Source: Paenibacillus xylanexedens (GTDB lineage Bacteria; Bacillota; Bacilli; Paenibacillales; Paenibacillaceae). Taken from it: DNA of 64,000 bases. The position numbers and the translations under genes are program-made. Under the pieces are notes generated by a model. It did no database searches. It saw only the letters and a program-made list of their open reading frames with translations, and was not told the origin of the DNA. The DNA lies in the NCBI RefSeq assembly GCF_007680605.1, contig NZ_VEIO01000001.1, positions 868,001 through 932,000 of the forward strand. Direction: 5' to 3'. Numbering within the stretch: the stretch's first letter is position 1; every line of letters starts with the position of its first letter. Positions 9,850 through 19,131 of the stretch are shown one piece after another.

Positions 9850-11130
9850 GTGGAGAGCATTCGGTACGAACATTTGCAGGAGACATTATATTACGAAGTA
9901 ATGGAGAATGGACTGCATGTCTATGTTTTGCCTAAACCGGGTTTTCAGAAAACTTATGCCACCTTTGCGACCAAATACGGGTCAGTGGACAATCACTTTC
10001 AAGTGGAAGGACAACCTGAGGTAAAGGTGCCTGACGGTATTGCTCATTTTCTGGAACACAAAATGTTTGAGGAGCCAACGGGGGATATTTTTGCAACGTT
10101 TGCTTCCCATGGTGCTTCTGCGAACGCATTCACAAGTTTCGATCAGACCGTTTATTTGTTTTCGGCAACCGAAAATATAAACGAAAATATACAAACATTA
10201 GTTGATTTTGTGCAAAATCCGTACTTTACAGATCAAAACGTCAACAAGGAAAAAGGCATCATTGAACAAGAAATTAATATGTATGCCGATAATCCGGATT
10301 GGCGGGTTTATTTCGGATTAATTGAAGCAATGTATCAAAAACATCCGGTGCATATTGACATTGCGGGCACGGTCCAATCCATTCAGACGATCACCAAAGA
10401 AACGTTGTATACGTGTTATAACACATTTTATCATCCAAGTAACATGCTCTTGTTTGTTGTCGGCGGTGTTGATCCCGAGCAGGTTATCAGCATGGTTCGT
10501 TCCAATCAGGAGCAGAAAAATTTCGAGCCGCAGGGCCCGATTCAACGCTTCTTTGAACCAGAGCCAGAGCAGGTGGGAGAGGCCAGAAGAGAGGTCAGAT
10601 TATCCGTTTCCCTGCCGAAATGTTTGTTTGGATTCAAAGAAACGGATGTCGGACTTACAGGAGAGGAACTTTTGCGCCGGGACACAACCACGCAGCTGAT
10701 GATGGATCTGTTGTTTGGCTCCAGCACACGTCTGTTTCAGAAGCTTTATGATGAAGATCTGATCTCGGACAGTTTTGGACATGACTATATCAGCTCGCCA
10801 CAATATGCCTTTTCTGCGGTCGGTGGGGATACGAGAGACCCGGATCAATTGTTGAAACGGATACGCGAGGAAGTCGAAGCGATTATGCAAAAAGGATTCG
10901 ATGCTTCCGATTTTGAACGTGCGCGCAAAAAGAAAATTGGCGGTTATTTGCGCATGCTCAATTCACCGGAAAACATTGCGAATGAATTCACACGTCAGCA
11001 ATTCCGTGGCGGTGACTTTTTCAATATGATTTCATTGTATGAAGCGATTACACTTCAAGATGTGAATCAAAGACTGAAAGAGCATATTCGTTGGGATCAG
11101 CTGGCTGTATCACTCGTTGTTAGTCCTTAA
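9850..11130 (+). CDS. ymfH: M16-family zinc peptidase YmfH
   Basis: 426 residues, the catalytic member of the pair. The inverted zinc motif is His66-x-x-Glu69-His70 in AHFLEHKMF, and a distal glutamate is supplied by KGIIEQEINMY near residue 145. The start is GTG 9850, with the ribosome site GGAGGA lying inside the end of ymfF. Cytosolic: no signal peptide. The probable job is degradation of small peptides together with YmfF, inferred from family and pairing. Confidence 0.9.
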   Translation: MESIRYEHLQETLYYEVMENGLHVYVLPKPGFQKTYATFATKYGSVDNHFQVEGQPEVKVPDGIAHFLEHKMFEEPTGDIFATFASHGASANAFTSFDQTVYLFSATENINENIQTLVDFVQNPYFTDQNVNKEKGIIEQEINMYADNPDWRVYFGLIEAMYQKHPVHIDIAGTVQSIQTITKETLYTCYNTFYHPSNMLLFVVGGVDPEQVISMVRSNQEQKNFEPQGPIQRFFEPEPEQVGEARREVRLSVSLPKCLFGFKETDVGLTGEELLRRDTTTQLMMDLLFGSSTRLFQKLYDEDLISDSFGHDYISSPQYAFSAVGGDTRDPDQLLKRIREEVEAIMQKGFDASDFERARKKKIGGYLRMLNSPENIANEFTRQQFRGGDFFNMISLYEAITLQDVNQRLKEHIRWDQLAVSLVVSP

Positions 11131-11186
11131 CGATGGAGAGGAAATAGGACGAAGTTTGAAGGGTTCACTAGACTGGGAGTGAAGTT

Positions 11187-11951
11187 ATGGGGGGACACAT
11201 TGTGAAAGCTATAGGGGAAATGACCGTTCTGGTTACCGGGGCAAGCGGAGGCATAGGAGCTGCAATTGCAGAGCGGTTTGCCAGTGTAGGTATGAACGTG
11301 GTGTTGCACTACATGAAGTCGCATGAAGCGGCCAATGAGGCGGCGAGACGTTGTATGGAGCAGGGAAGTGGACGCATTATGACGGTGTCAGCCGATCTTC
11401 GCAGCAGGGAACAGATTCAGCGGATGAGGGAAAAATTGGCTTCTCACGAGTTGTTGCCGGATATTCTTGTGAACAACGCAGGTATATCTCACTATGGTTT
11501 ACTTGCGGATGTGACTGAGGAAATCTGGGATGAAGTGATGGCGATTAATCTAAAAGGTACTTTTCTATGCACACAAGAGATGATGCCACATATGATCTCC
11601 CAACGATACGGTCGAATTATTAATGTGTCGTCCATCTGGGGGTTGTCTGGTGCATCCTGTGAGGTGTTGTATTCCACAACCAAAGGCGGGGTAAATGCCT
11701 TCACGAAGGCGCTTGCTAAAGAGCTTGCTCCGTCCGGCGTTACGGTGAATGCTGTTGCTCCAGGGGCTGTTCAGACGACGATGTTAGACCACCTGGATCA
11801 GAGCGAGTTGAAAATGTTGGAAGATGAAATTCCTGCTGGGCGACTGGCGCAGCCGGACGAGATTTCGTCACTGGTTTATTTTCTTGCCTTGCCTGAGTCG
11901 GGATATATCAATGGACAGATTATCAGTCCCAATGGAGGCTGGCTGACTTAA
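11187..11951 (+). CDS. ymfI: short-chain dehydrogenase/reductase YmfI
   Basis: 254 residues, a classical SDR. The NAD(P)-binding glycine motif is TGASGGIG at about residues 17-24, NNAG near 96 and the catalytic Ser/Tyr-xxx-Lys set in VSSIWGLSGAS...YSTTKGG near 145-162. It resembles FabG, but position after ymfH identifies the ymfI orthologue, whose substrate is unknown. The start is ATG 11187 with GGGAGTG upstream; GTG 11202 is a possible alternative that would drop five residues. Confidence 0.9.
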   Translation: MGGHIVKAIGEMTVLVTGASGGIGAAIAERFASVGMNVVLHYMKSHEAANEAARRCMEQGSGRIMTVSADLRSREQIQRMREKLASHELLPDILVNNAGISHYGLLADVTEEIWDEVMAINLKGTFLCTQEMMPHMISQRYGRIINVSSIWGLSGASCEVLYSTTKGGVNAFTKALAKELAPSGVTVNAVAPGAVQTTMLDHLDQSELKMLEDEIPAGRLAQPDEISSLVYFLALPESGYINGQIISPNGGWLT

Positions 11952-12124
11952 TATCGGTGTTCAAGTTATAAGACCAGGATATGCTTAGTGAATGTGAGAT
12001 ATAGGTGTTTGAGTTCTGACATACAGCTTGATTTAATTTTAAAAGCTCGTATATAAAATGTCCGGGAAGCACATATTACAACTGTTGATTTTAAATCTCA
12101 TGCGTCAGCTAAGGAGGATTTATC

Positions 12125-12388
12125 ATGTCAACAGAAAACACAGTAGTTTCTAACTTTGACACTTGGAAGAAGTTCCTGGGTGATCGCGTACTGCAAGCTG
12201 AGAAGATGGGAATGAGTGAAGAAACCATCAACAAACTGGCGTACGAGATCGGTGACTTTCTGGATGAGAAAGTTGATCCGGCGAACCATTCCAACCGAGC
12301 ATTGAAGGAACTATGGGATGTCGGCGATGCGGATGAGCGTCGTACGATCGCGTGCCTGATGGTCAAATTGGCCAAACAAAACGCATAA
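12125..12388 (+). CDS. ymfJ: DUF3243 protein YmfJ
   Basis: 87 residues, all-alpha and rich in charge, with the DUF3243 pattern (KKFLGDRVLQAEKMGMSEE, then YEIGDFLDEKVDPANHSNR). Function is not known. The start is ATG 12125 with AAGGAGG eight bases upstream. Located between ymfI and ymfK as in B. subtilis, and closed by the hairpin at 12401. Confidence 0.9.
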   Translation: MSTENTVVSNFDTWKKFLGDRVLQAEKMGMSEETINKLAYEIGDFLDEKVDPANHSNRALKELWDVGDADERRTIACLMVKLAKQNA

Positions 12389-12400
12389 GGCAAGAGATGG

Positions 12401-12426
12401 AGAGCTCCCGCAAGGGGGCTTTTCTC
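12401..12426 (+). terminator. rho-independent terminator after ymfJ
   Basis: AGCTCCC-GCAA-GGGGGCT hairpin followed by TTTTCTCT. Confidence 0.75.
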
Positions 12427-12585
12427 TAATGATTACAAACGGATTACAGAGCTGTTCTTGTAATTCATTTTCATTTTATATATCATTAACGTGACCCATT
12501 TTTAGAAGATGACCCGAAAAAGCGTCCAATGGACACGTTCGGATGTTGTCGAATAATGTGGAATAATGCATTACGGGGTGTATAC

Positions 12586-13353
12586 ATGGAAACTAAACAA
12601 TGGTATATGGAATATAAAATACATAAGAACAGACCTGGTCTTTTGGGGGATATTGCCTCTATGCTAGGGATGCTTGAAGTCAATATATTGACCATCAACG
12701 GAGTAGAAGGCAAAACACGGGGCATGTTGCTCGAGTCAGATGATGATGAAAAGATCCGTCTGCTCGGAGAGATGCTTGGTAAAGTCAACAGCATTACGGT
12801 TTCGGCATTGCGTCAACCCAAATTGGTGGATATTCTGGCTGTACGTCACGGTAGGTATATTGACCGGGATTCGGATGATCGCAAAACATTTCGTTTTACT
12901 CGGGACGAACTTGGGTTATTAGTTGATTTTTTGGGTGAAGTATTTAAAAGAGAGGGAAATCAGGTAATCGGCTTGCGGGGGATGCCGCGAGTTGGTAAAA
13001 CAGAGTCAATCATCGCGGGCAGCGTATGTGCCATGAAGCGTTGGACTTTTGTATCTTCTACTCTTCTTCGCCAAACGATTCGGAGCCAGATGTCTGAAGA
13101 TGAGTTGAACCCGAATAATGTATTTATTATCGATGGGATTGTCAGCACGATTCGCTCCAGTGAGCGGCACTATAATCTTTTGCAGGATATCATGTCGATG
13201 CCTAGTACGAAAGTGATTGAGCATCCGGATATTTTTGTGCAGGAATCCGAATATGATTATAATGATTTTGATATTATTATTGAATTGCGTAACAATCCTA
13301 ACGAAGAAATTATTTATGATACGTTTACGGCAAGCTATACCGACGAACTGTAA
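12586..13353 (+). CDS. ymfK: DUF3388 protein YmfK
   Basis: 255 residues. The first 70 residues look like an ACT-type fold (KNRPGLLGDIASMLGMLEVNIL), and the remainder is the conserved DUF3388 region with RGMPRVGKTES, a phosphate-loop-like stretch, near residue 135. That suggests a nucleotide-binding regulator, but no activity is established for the family. The ATG at 12586 is chosen over the upstream ATG 12529 because GGGGTG lies six bases before it and the family begins METKQWYMEYKI-like. Position between ymfJ and the RodZ gene agrees with ymfK. Confidence 0.87.
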   Translation: METKQWYMEYKIHKNRPGLLGDIASMLGMLEVNILTINGVEGKTRGMLLESDDDEKIRLLGEMLGKVNSITVSALRQPKLVDILAVRHGRYIDRDSDDRKTFRFTRDELGLLVDFLGEVFKREGNQVIGLRGMPRVGKTESIIAGSVCAMKRWTFVSSTLLRQTIRSQMSEDELNPNNVFIIDGIVSTIRSSERHYNLLQDIMSMPSTKVIEHPDIFVQESEYDYNDFDIIIELRNNPNEEIIYDTFTASYTDEL

Positions 13354-13419
13354 AGCTCCGTACGGAATCATGGAATAGATCTGCAACAACCGAAGAGATA
13401 AACATAAGGAGGAGATGGC

Positions 13420-14502
13420 ATGTCTGAACTGGGTCAGCAGTTAAGAGAGGCCCGGCTGCAAAAAGGGATGAGTCTCGACGATGTACAGGAAATGACGAAA
13501 ATTCGCAAGAGGTATTTGGAGGCTATAGAAGCAGGGGATTATAAAGTGTTACCCGGCAGCTTCTATGTGCGTGCATTTATAAAAACCTATGCGGAAACGG
13601 TGGGACTGAATGCCGATGAGCTGCTGGAAGGACACAAAAAGGACGTACCTGCGGAAACCGCGGAAGCAACGATGGAACCGGTAATCCAGAAGCGCTCCAG
13701 CCGGCCGGCGGAGCGGAGCAACCGCTGGATGTCTGTTGCTTTAATGTGGACTTTCCCTATTCTGATTATCGTGCTCTTGTATCTGTATATGGCAAACAAC
13801 AAGGGTGATGACACCAATCCACAAGGGCTGGATGATACAAAGATTACGGACAGTCAAAAGCCTGCTAATGACAAACCTGATCAACCATCCGATAACGGGC
13901 AAACTGCAACTCCGCCTGCAACCGATTCGGGAACGGATGATTCCGGGAAAGGTGATGCTGGCGGAAACGGCGGCGGTAATGAAACGAATGGGCAGACCAA
14001 TGGAGAAAATAACGGTCAAACCGATGGACAGACTGATGGACAAACAGACGGACAACCAGGTGAGAACCCAGAGGGAACACCGCCAACCACGCCTGGTTCT
14101 GTTACTGTTTCTGAAGATGGGAAATCAGGAAATATTACAAACTTCAAAGTTAGCGGAAGCACGGGTCAGCCTGTAACCGTAACGATCAAGGCGACAGGTC
14201 ATAGTTGGCTTGAAGTGTATAAAGGTGAGAATTCAAGCGGAGAGAAACTCCAGTATGGCAATACAGCCGACGGTGACACGTTCACATTTACATTGGACAG
14301 CTCTGGCATGTACATTAAATCCGGTTACGCGGCGGCAACAACCATTGATGTTGGCGGTCAAGTCGTAACGGACGGCAAAGCAACCAACCGCATTCGTCTT
14401 AAACTGGATACAGATAGCACGGCTTCTTCCTCGGGAACTGAAGGCATGACAGGGACAACGACCAGTGGTTCCACGGAAGGCGGAAACTCCAGCAACGAAT
14501 AA
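13420..14502 (+). CDS. rodZ: RodZ/YmfM helix-turn-helix membrane protein
   Basis: 360 residues. N-terminal HTH of the Xre/HTH_25 type (about 1-80, LREARLQKGMSLDDVQEMTKI), one membrane helix at about 107-126 (VALMWTFPILIIVLLYLYMA), a long low-complexity external linker with GQTD repeats (about 165-225), and a C-terminal beta domain of the DUF4115 type (about 235-340). RodZ links MreB filaments to the elongation machinery in rods. The linker's repeats are coded by near-identical 12-base units and are likely to vary in number between strains. Start ATG 13420 with AAGGAGGAG upstream. Immediately after ymfK, as ymfM is. Confidence 0.88.
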   Translation: MSELGQQLREARLQKGMSLDDVQEMTKIRKRYLEAIEAGDYKVLPGSFYVRAFIKTYAETVGLNADELLEGHKKDVPAETAEATMEPVIQKRSSRPAERSNRWMSVALMWTFPILIIVLLYLYMANNKGDDTNPQGLDDTKITDSQKPANDKPDQPSDNGQTATPPATDSGTDDSGKGDAGGNGGGNETNGQTNGENNGQTDGQTDGQTDGQPGENPEGTPPTTPGSVTVSEDGKSGNITNFKVSGSTGQPVTVTIKATGHSWLEVYKGENSSGEKLQYGNTADGDTFTFTLDSSGMYIKSGYAAATTIDVGGQVVTDGKATNRIRLKLDTDSTASSSGTEGMTGTTTSGSTEGGNSSNE

Positions 14503-14575
14503 CCTGGCTAAATGCAGGGGACAATAATCTTGTCTTCAATTGCAGTTAACTTATGGTGAAGTGAGGTGGAAGGCC

Positions 14576-14740
14576 GTGACAGTCAGCTGGATCGTAACCG
14601 GTTTAGGGATCATTGTCAGCCTCCTGGGTTATTACCTGACTCCAAATGCCTGGGGTTACGGAATATTGGGCTTTGGACTTGCACATATCGTTCTTGGTGT
14701 GCTTGATATGTTCAGACAGCCTAACCGTAGCCGGTATTAA
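14576..14740 (+). CDS. small membrane protein, 54 residues
   Basis: Two hydrophobic segments (SWIVTGLGIIVSLLGYYL and GILGFGLAHIVLGVLDM) with a short turn and a basic tail. The GTG at 14576 is preferred because GAGGTGG lies six bases upstream; a TTG at 14540 in the same frame has no ribosome site. It sits 73 bases after rodZ and is closed by its own terminator, so it is probably the last gene of the ymf operon. No family recognised. Confidence 0.75.
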   Translation: MTVSWIVTGLGIIVSLLGYYLTPNAWGYGILGFGLAHIVLGVLDMFRQPNRSRY

Positions 14741-14755
14741 AGAAGCTCAACCAGC

Positions 14756-14799
14756 AAGCATTTTTGGTGACCGAACGGTACTCCAAAAATGCTTTTTTC
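14756..14799 (+). terminator. rho-independent terminator
   Basis: AAGCATTTTTGG and CCAAAAATGCTT form a 12-bp stem followed by TTTTTT. Confidence 0.92.
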
Positions 14800-14890
14800 T
14801 ATGAGTAAACATGACTAAGATTAGACTTTTGCTTGAAGTTTACTCTATAATGTTACAGAACATATGATTAACTTGAAAGGGTGACTCGGT

Positions 14891-15382
14891 TTGAGTTCAG
14901 AAAATTCATTTGATATTGTGTCCAAAATGGACTTACAGGAATTGACCAATGCGGTTACACAAACGGAAAAGGAAATTAGTACTCGTTATGATTTCAAAGG
15001 CAGTAAGAGTAGTTTAAAACTGGATAAGGATTCTCTTACAATTGTGTCAGATGATGAGACCAAGTTAAAAGCGGTTATTGAAGTATTACAGTCCAAAATG
15101 GCAAAGCGTGGTCTGCCGCTGAAAAATATGGATTACGGGAAAGTAGAGCCGGCTTCCTCCGGTACAGTTCGCCAGCGTTTGAATTTCAAGCAGGGCATTG
15201 ATCAAGATGTGGCTAAAAAAATCAATATCCTCATCCGTGATTCCAAACTGAAGGTGAAGAGTCAGATTCAGGGAGACCAGCTTCGGGTGACAGGTAAGAG
15301 CAAAAATGATCTGCAAGCCGTTATGCAACTTCTTAATGGAGCTAACTTGCCACTGGATCTGCAATATACCAATTTTAAATAA
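14891..15382 (+). CDS. yajQ: YajQ-family nucleotide-binding protein
   Basis: 163 residues, full length for the YajQ/UPF0234 family: SSENSFDIVSKMDLQELTNAV at the start and KVKSQIQGDQLRVTGKSKNDLQ near the end are highly characteristic. Some family members bind cyclic-di-GMP and others bind nucleotides or tRNA; the role in Bacillota is unsettled. The start is TTG 14891 after AAAGGGTGA. It stands alone between terminators, with a probable promoter in the AT-rich stretch upstream. No membrane segment. Confidence 0.93.
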   Translation: MSSENSFDIVSKMDLQELTNAVTQTEKEISTRYDFKGSKSSLKLDKDSLTIVSDDETKLKAVIEVLQSKMAKRGLPLKNMDYGKVEPASSGTVRQRLNFKQGIDQDVAKKINILIRDSKLKVKSQIQGDQLRVTGKSKNDLQAVMQLLNGANLPLDLQYTNFK

Positions 15383-15407
15383 AAAGTTCTTGTACAGAAA
15401 TGTCTTT

Positions 15408-15436
15408 TTGACACTGTATTGGTACGTATATTATAC
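15408..15436 (+). promoter_or_regulatory. probable sigma-A promoter in the yajQ-pgsA gap
   Basis: TTGACA (15408-15413), 17 bases, TTATAC (15431-15436). The 316-base gap between yajQ and pgsA would then be mostly a 5' leader of about 255 bases. It holds one short open frame (up to 15560) with no ribosome site; I see no known RNA motif. Confidence 0.5.
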
Positions 15437-15698
15437 TGAATGTGCATTGCTGGCAGTCATGCATCAAGTCCAGTCTTCATCGTTAGCTGACTTTGTGAAA
15501 AGCAGTACACTTCTGGAAGTCACCGGAGCGTTTAAAAGCAGTTTTGCGTTTGAGCGGTAGACTTTATTTTTGCGTTTCTACATAGGCTTTTATGTAAATA
15601 TAAGTCGACGTTTCAATCGTTTATTTCTTGCTTCAGATGATGATACGGAATTAAGATGATTGTTTGAAGTAATGGAGGATACAAAGGGAGGGCGTCTT

Positions 15699-16286
15699 GT
15701 GAATTTACCCAACCGGATTACGCTTGCACGAATTTGCTTAATCCCTTTTTTGATGGTGTTTCTGCTTGTGGATTTTCCGTTTTATCCCGAGCCGTTACAT
15801 CTTGGGAGCTTTACGCTTCCGTATAATCAGTTAATTGCTGCTTTTATTTTTATCGTTGCTGCAAGCACGGATGGAATAGACGGCTATCTTGCAAGGAAAA
15901 ACAATATGGTCACCAATCTAGGCAAACTGCTTGATCCTCTGGCAGACAAGCTTCTGGTTACCGCTGTTTTGATTTCATTGGTTCAAATGGGCAAGCTGGA
16001 TTCATGGATTGCAGTCGTTATTATCAGCCGTGAATTTGCCGTGACCGGTCTACGTCAGATTGCTTTGTTGGACGGTTCGGTTGTAGCTGCGAGTGCATGG
16101 GGCAAACTGAAAACAGTAGTTCAGATTGTAGCCATTGTTTTGCTGTTGCTGAATAATTTCCCCTTCTCATACACAGGTATTCATGTCGATGAAATTGCGG
16201 TATGGGTAGCGGCTCTGATCACCATCTGGTCTGGAATTGACTACTTTATCAAAAACAAAAACCTGCTTCATTTATCAAAAGCGTAA
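15699..16286 (+). CDS. pgsA: CDP-diacylglycerol-glycerol-3-phosphate 3-phosphatidyltransferase
   Basis: 195 residues from GTG 15699, which follows AGGGAGG by seven bases; a longer frame from 15660 adds 13 residues unlike the family. PgsA makes phosphatidylglycerol phosphate, the key step to anionic membrane lipids. The CDP-alcohol phosphotransferase signature is complete: DGIDGYLAR, then G...DPLADK, near residues 58-88. Several membrane helices. Position before cinA and recA is conserved in Bacillales. Confidence 0.95.
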   Translation: MNLPNRITLARICLIPFLMVFLLVDFPFYPEPLHLGSFTLPYNQLIAAFIFIVAASTDGIDGYLARKNNMVTNLGKLLDPLADKLLVTAVLISLVQMGKLDSWIAVVIISREFAVTGLRQIALLDGSVVAASAWGKLKTVVQIVAIVLLLLNNFPFSYTGIHVDEIAVWVAALITIWSGIDYFIKNKNLLHLSKA

Positions 16287-16330
16287 TGATTTAAGCTGAA
16301 ACGGGTAATGATGAAAGACTCATTGGGTCA

Positions 16331-16364
16331 AGGGCAATAGGAACTCATCCTATTGCCCTTTGAT
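16331..16364 (+). terminator. hairpin between pgsA and cinA
   Basis: GGGCAATAGGA pairs with TCCTATTGCCC over a four-to-five base loop. The T tract is short (TTTGATT), so it may only attenuate. Confidence 0.6.
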
Positions 16365-16394
16365 TACTCCACATGTGTACAGGAGGAAGCGAAA

Positions 16395-17651
16395 ATGAAG
16401 GCAGAGATTATTGCAGTTGGGACAGAGTTACTGCTGGGACAGATCGTAAATACCAATGCCAGATACCTTTCCCGGGAGCTTGCTGCAATGGGGATTGACG
16501 TATATTTTCAAACGGTAGTTGGAGATAATCAGAATCGGCTATGTGAAGCGATACGCATCGCGCAGGGCCGTGCAGACATTATTTTATTTTCCGGGGGCAT
16601 CGGGCCAACGCAGGATGATTTGACTAAAGACGCGCTGGCCGCAGTGTTGAATCGGAAGTTGCACATCGACCGTATGGCTATGGATAAAATTGAAGGGTTC
16701 TTCCGCGATCGGAATGTGGAAATGACGGAAAATAACCGGCGCCAAGCCATTGTTCTCGAGGGTGGAACCCCTCTGGCGAATGAAACCGGACTTGCTGCAG
16801 GAAACGCGATTGCGGATAACGATAAATATTATGTTGTTATGCCTGGGCCACCTAAAGAATTGATTCCAATGTTCGAGCAGGAAGTCAAGCCTTGGTTGCT
16901 CCAGCACGCCCTTACAGAAGAAATGCCGATCTATTCAAGAATGTTGAAATTCGCAGGCATTGGAGAATCTGCTCTGGAGGATCGGTTGTTAGATTTGATC
17001 GACGGGCAGACAGACCCGACTATTGCTCCCTACGCGAGCGAGGGAGAAGTAACCGTACGTGTGTCTACCAAGGCTGCGAGCGAAGGAGAAGCCAAGCTGA
17101 AGCTGGATGCGATGGAAGTGCAGATCCGTGAGCGTTTATCTGAACATCTCTACGCTAACGAGGATGTGCCTATAGAGTATACGATTGTTACAATGATGTC
17201 TGATATGGGGCTGACTCTGAGCGCGGCCGAAAGCTGCACAGGAGGGCTTGTGATGCAGAGCTTAACTTCGGTGCCTGGAAGTGCCTCCATGTTAAAAGGA
17301 GGCATTGTATGTTACTCTAATGAGATCAAAGAAAAGCTGTTAAATGTACCTCACAGTTACCTTGAGGGTGAAGATGCACCAGGTGCCGTTAGCCCAGAGG
17401 TGGCAAAAGTGCTCGCAGAGCAGATCCGTATGATCGGGGATGCTGATTTTGGATTGGCGATTACTGGAGTAGCCGGCCCGGGATATTCGGAACGCAAACC
17501 GCCAGGCCTCGTGTTTATCGCTTTGGCTGAGCGTGGGAAGGATACAGAGATTCATGAACTCCGGATTAACGGTAACCGGGAAACGGTTCGCATTCGCTCG
17601 GCAAAAGCGATTCTGTATCGCTTATGGCAAAAGTTAGTCGCTATTGATTGA
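16395..17651 (+). CDS. cinA: CinA, competence-damage protein / NMN amidohydrolase-like
   Basis: 418 residues. N-terminal MoCF (molybdopterin-binding-like) domain, about 1-170, with GTELLLGQ and GGIGPTQDD; C-terminal CinA domain, about 255-418, with AESCTGG and ITGVAGP. Family members deamidate nicotinamide mononucleotide and/or hydrolyse ADP-ribose, and the gene is co-transcribed with recA in competent bacteria. ATG 16395 is chosen because AGGAGGAAG stands just upstream and the protein then begins MKAEIIAVGTELL like its relatives; the longer frame from 16353 is in the hairpin region. Confidence 0.94.
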   Translation: MKAEIIAVGTELLLGQIVNTNARYLSRELAAMGIDVYFQTVVGDNQNRLCEAIRIAQGRADIILFSGGIGPTQDDLTKDALAAVLNRKLHIDRMAMDKIEGFFRDRNVEMTENNRRQAIVLEGGTPLANETGLAAGNAIADNDKYYVVMPGPPKELIPMFEQEVKPWLLQHALTEEMPIYSRMLKFAGIGESALEDRLLDLIDGQTDPTIAPYASEGEVTVRVSTKAASEGEAKLKLDAMEVQIRERLSEHLYANEDVPIEYTIVTMMSDMGLTLSAAESCTGGLVMQSLTSVPGSASMLKGGIVCYSNEIKEKLLNVPHSYLEGEDAPGAVSPEVAKVLAEQIRMIGDADFGLAITGVAGPGYSERKPPGLVFIALAERGKDTEIHELRINGNRETVRIRSAKAILYRLWQKLVAID

Positions 17652-17709
17652 TGATTACGCAGGCAGATTGCATTTGCATAATTGAGGAAGTATAATGATC
17701 GTAGACGGA

Positions 17710-17755
17710 AGAACCGTAAAATGTGGCTTTACAGCCTTGTTTACGGTTCTTTTTC
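17710..17755 (+). terminator. rho-independent terminator between cinA and recA
   Basis: AGAACCGTAAA pairs with TTTACGGTTCT (11 bp) and runs into TTTTTCTGTTTTTT. RecA therefore needs its own promoter, which is seen just downstream. Confidence 0.9.
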
Positions 17756-17809
17756 TGTTTTTTCATCGATTTCCATGAGGAAGAGGCGCCTCGGCCTGAA
17801 CAAAAAAAA

Positions 17810-17823
17810 CGAATGTATGTTCG
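17810..17823 (+). promoter_or_regulatory. LexA (DinR) box upstream of recA
   Basis: CGAATGTATGTTCG matches the Bacillota SOS box CGAACRNRYGTTCG with one mismatch. It lies directly before the recA -35 element, the right place for LexA repression. Confidence 0.85.
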
Positions 17824-17832
17824 AAAAAAAGC

Positions 17833-17861
17833 TTGGCAAACGAGTTAAAACAAGGTATCAT
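17833..17861 (+). promoter_or_regulatory. sigma-A promoter of recA
   Basis: TTGGCA (17833-17838), 17-base spacer, TATCAT (17856-17861), about 25 bases before the recA start. Confidence 0.75.
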
Positions 17862-17892
17862 TATATTATAAACAGTAAAGGGTGTGAGTTTA

Positions 17893-18957
17893 TTGTCAGA
17901 CCGTCGTGCCGCGCTTGATATGGCGCTCCGTCAAATAGAGAAGCAATTTGGTAAAGGTTCCATCATGAAATTGGGTGAGTCAACTCACATGAATGTGGAA
18001 ATCATTCCCAGCGGATCTTTGGCTTTGGATATTGCATTAGGAACAGGCGGCTTGCCTAAAGGCCGTATTGTTGAAATATATGGACCTGAATCTTCAGGTA
18101 AAACAACTGTGGCATTGCATGCCATTGCTGAAGTTCAACGTGTAGGTGGACAAGCTGCGTTTATCGATGCTGAGCATGCGCTTGATCCGAATTATGCAAG
18201 CAAACTGGGCGTTAACATTGATGAATTGCTCTTATCACAACCGGATACAGGTGAGCAGGGATTGGAGATCGCCGAGGCTCTTGTACGCAGTGGTGCAGTA
18301 GACATCATTGTTATTGACTCGGTAGCAGCGCTTGTACCAAAAGCGGAGATTGAAGGAGAGATGGGAGATTCCCACGTTGGTCTGCAGGCTCGTTTGATGT
18401 CTCAGGCACTCCGTAAATTGTCCGGTGCAATCAGTAAATCCAAAACGATTGCCATCTTCATCAACCAGCTTCGTGAGAAAGTTGGTGTTATGTTTGGTAA
18501 CCCCGAAACGACACCAGGTGGCCGCGCATTGAAGTTCTATTCCACGATTCGTTTGGATGTACGCCGTATTGAGAGTATCAAATCGGGCAATGACATCACA
18601 GGTAACCGTACCCGTATTAAAGTTGTTAAAAACAAAGTAGCACCTCCGTTCAAGCAAGCAGAAGTTGATATTATGTATGGTGAAGGTATTTCCAAAGAGG
18701 GAAGTATCATCGATATCGGTACAGAGCTGGATATCGTAAACAAAAGTGGTGCTTGGTATTCGTATGAAGGTGAACGTTTAGGCCAAGGCCGTGAGAACGC
18801 AAAGCAGTTTATGAAAGAACATAAAGAAATTGCTGATGTGATTGAGCAGAAAATTCGTGAAGCCAGCAACTTGACAACGGCTGTTCCTGCTCCAACGAGT
18901 GAGGAGCAAGAAAAAGAGGCGGCTGAAGAACAGGAATTGTTCGAAATTAATGAATAA
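17893..18957 (+). CDS. recA: recombinase RecA
   Basis: 354 residues. ATP-dependent strand exchange and the co-protease that triggers LexA cleavage. Walker A GPESSGKT is at 64-71; [17 protein letters not shown] holds Walker B, and [17 protein letters not shown] and [20 protein letters not shown] are the classical DNA-binding and signature loops. TTG 17893 is taken as the start because it gives [23 protein letters not shown], aligned with RecA of Bacillus, and GGGTGTGAG precedes it; GTG 17884 would add three residues and sits inside the ribosome site. SOS control is indicated by the LexA box at 17810. Confidence 0.98.
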   Translation: MSDRRAALDMALRQIEKQFGKGSIMKLGESTHMNVEIIPSGSLALDIALGTGGLPKGRIVEIYGPESSGKTTVALHAIAEVQRVGGQAAFIDAEHALDPNYASKLGVNIDELLLSQPDTGEQGLEIAEALVRSGAVDIIVIDSVAALVPKAEIEGEMGDSHVGLQARLMSQALRKLSGAISKSKTIAIFINQLREKVGVMFGNPETTPGGRALKFYSTIRLDVRRIESIKSGNDITGNRTRIKVVKNKVAPPFKQAEVDIMYGEGISKEGSIIDIGTELDIVNKSGAWYSYEGERLGQGRENAKQFMKEHKEIADVIEQKIREASNLTTAVPAPTSEEQEKEAAEEQELFEINE

Positions 18958-19055
18958 TTTCTTCTGTGAGGGAAGGCTTTTCTCTTCTGTCACAGTATGA
19001 ACGTGTAATGAGCGACTGCTAATGCTTAGCTAGCTAAATAGGATTGGTTTTTCGC

Positions 19056-19100
19056 GATGCTAACAGCCTCTGTCCATTCCGGACAGAGGCTGTTAGCATC
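19056..19100 (+). repeat. perfect 20-bp inverted repeat between recA and recX
   Basis: Arms at 19056-19075 and 19081-19100 are exact complements, separated by ATTCC. Neither strand has a T run after the stem, so it is not a standard terminator. It would form a very stable RNA hairpin in a recA-recX read-through transcript, 31 bases before the recX start. Confidence 0.9.
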
Positions 19101-19131
19101 TATGCCATCTGTAACCTAAACAAAGGGGAGC

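Noticed and set aside
15306..15560. 84-codon + ORF overlapping the end of yajQ and the gap to pgsA
   Set aside because: No ribosome site at any start and it overlaps a likely promoter.
17682..17918. 78-codon + ORF covering the cinA-recA gap
   Set aside because: It runs through a terminator, the LexA box and the recA promoter and has no coding character.
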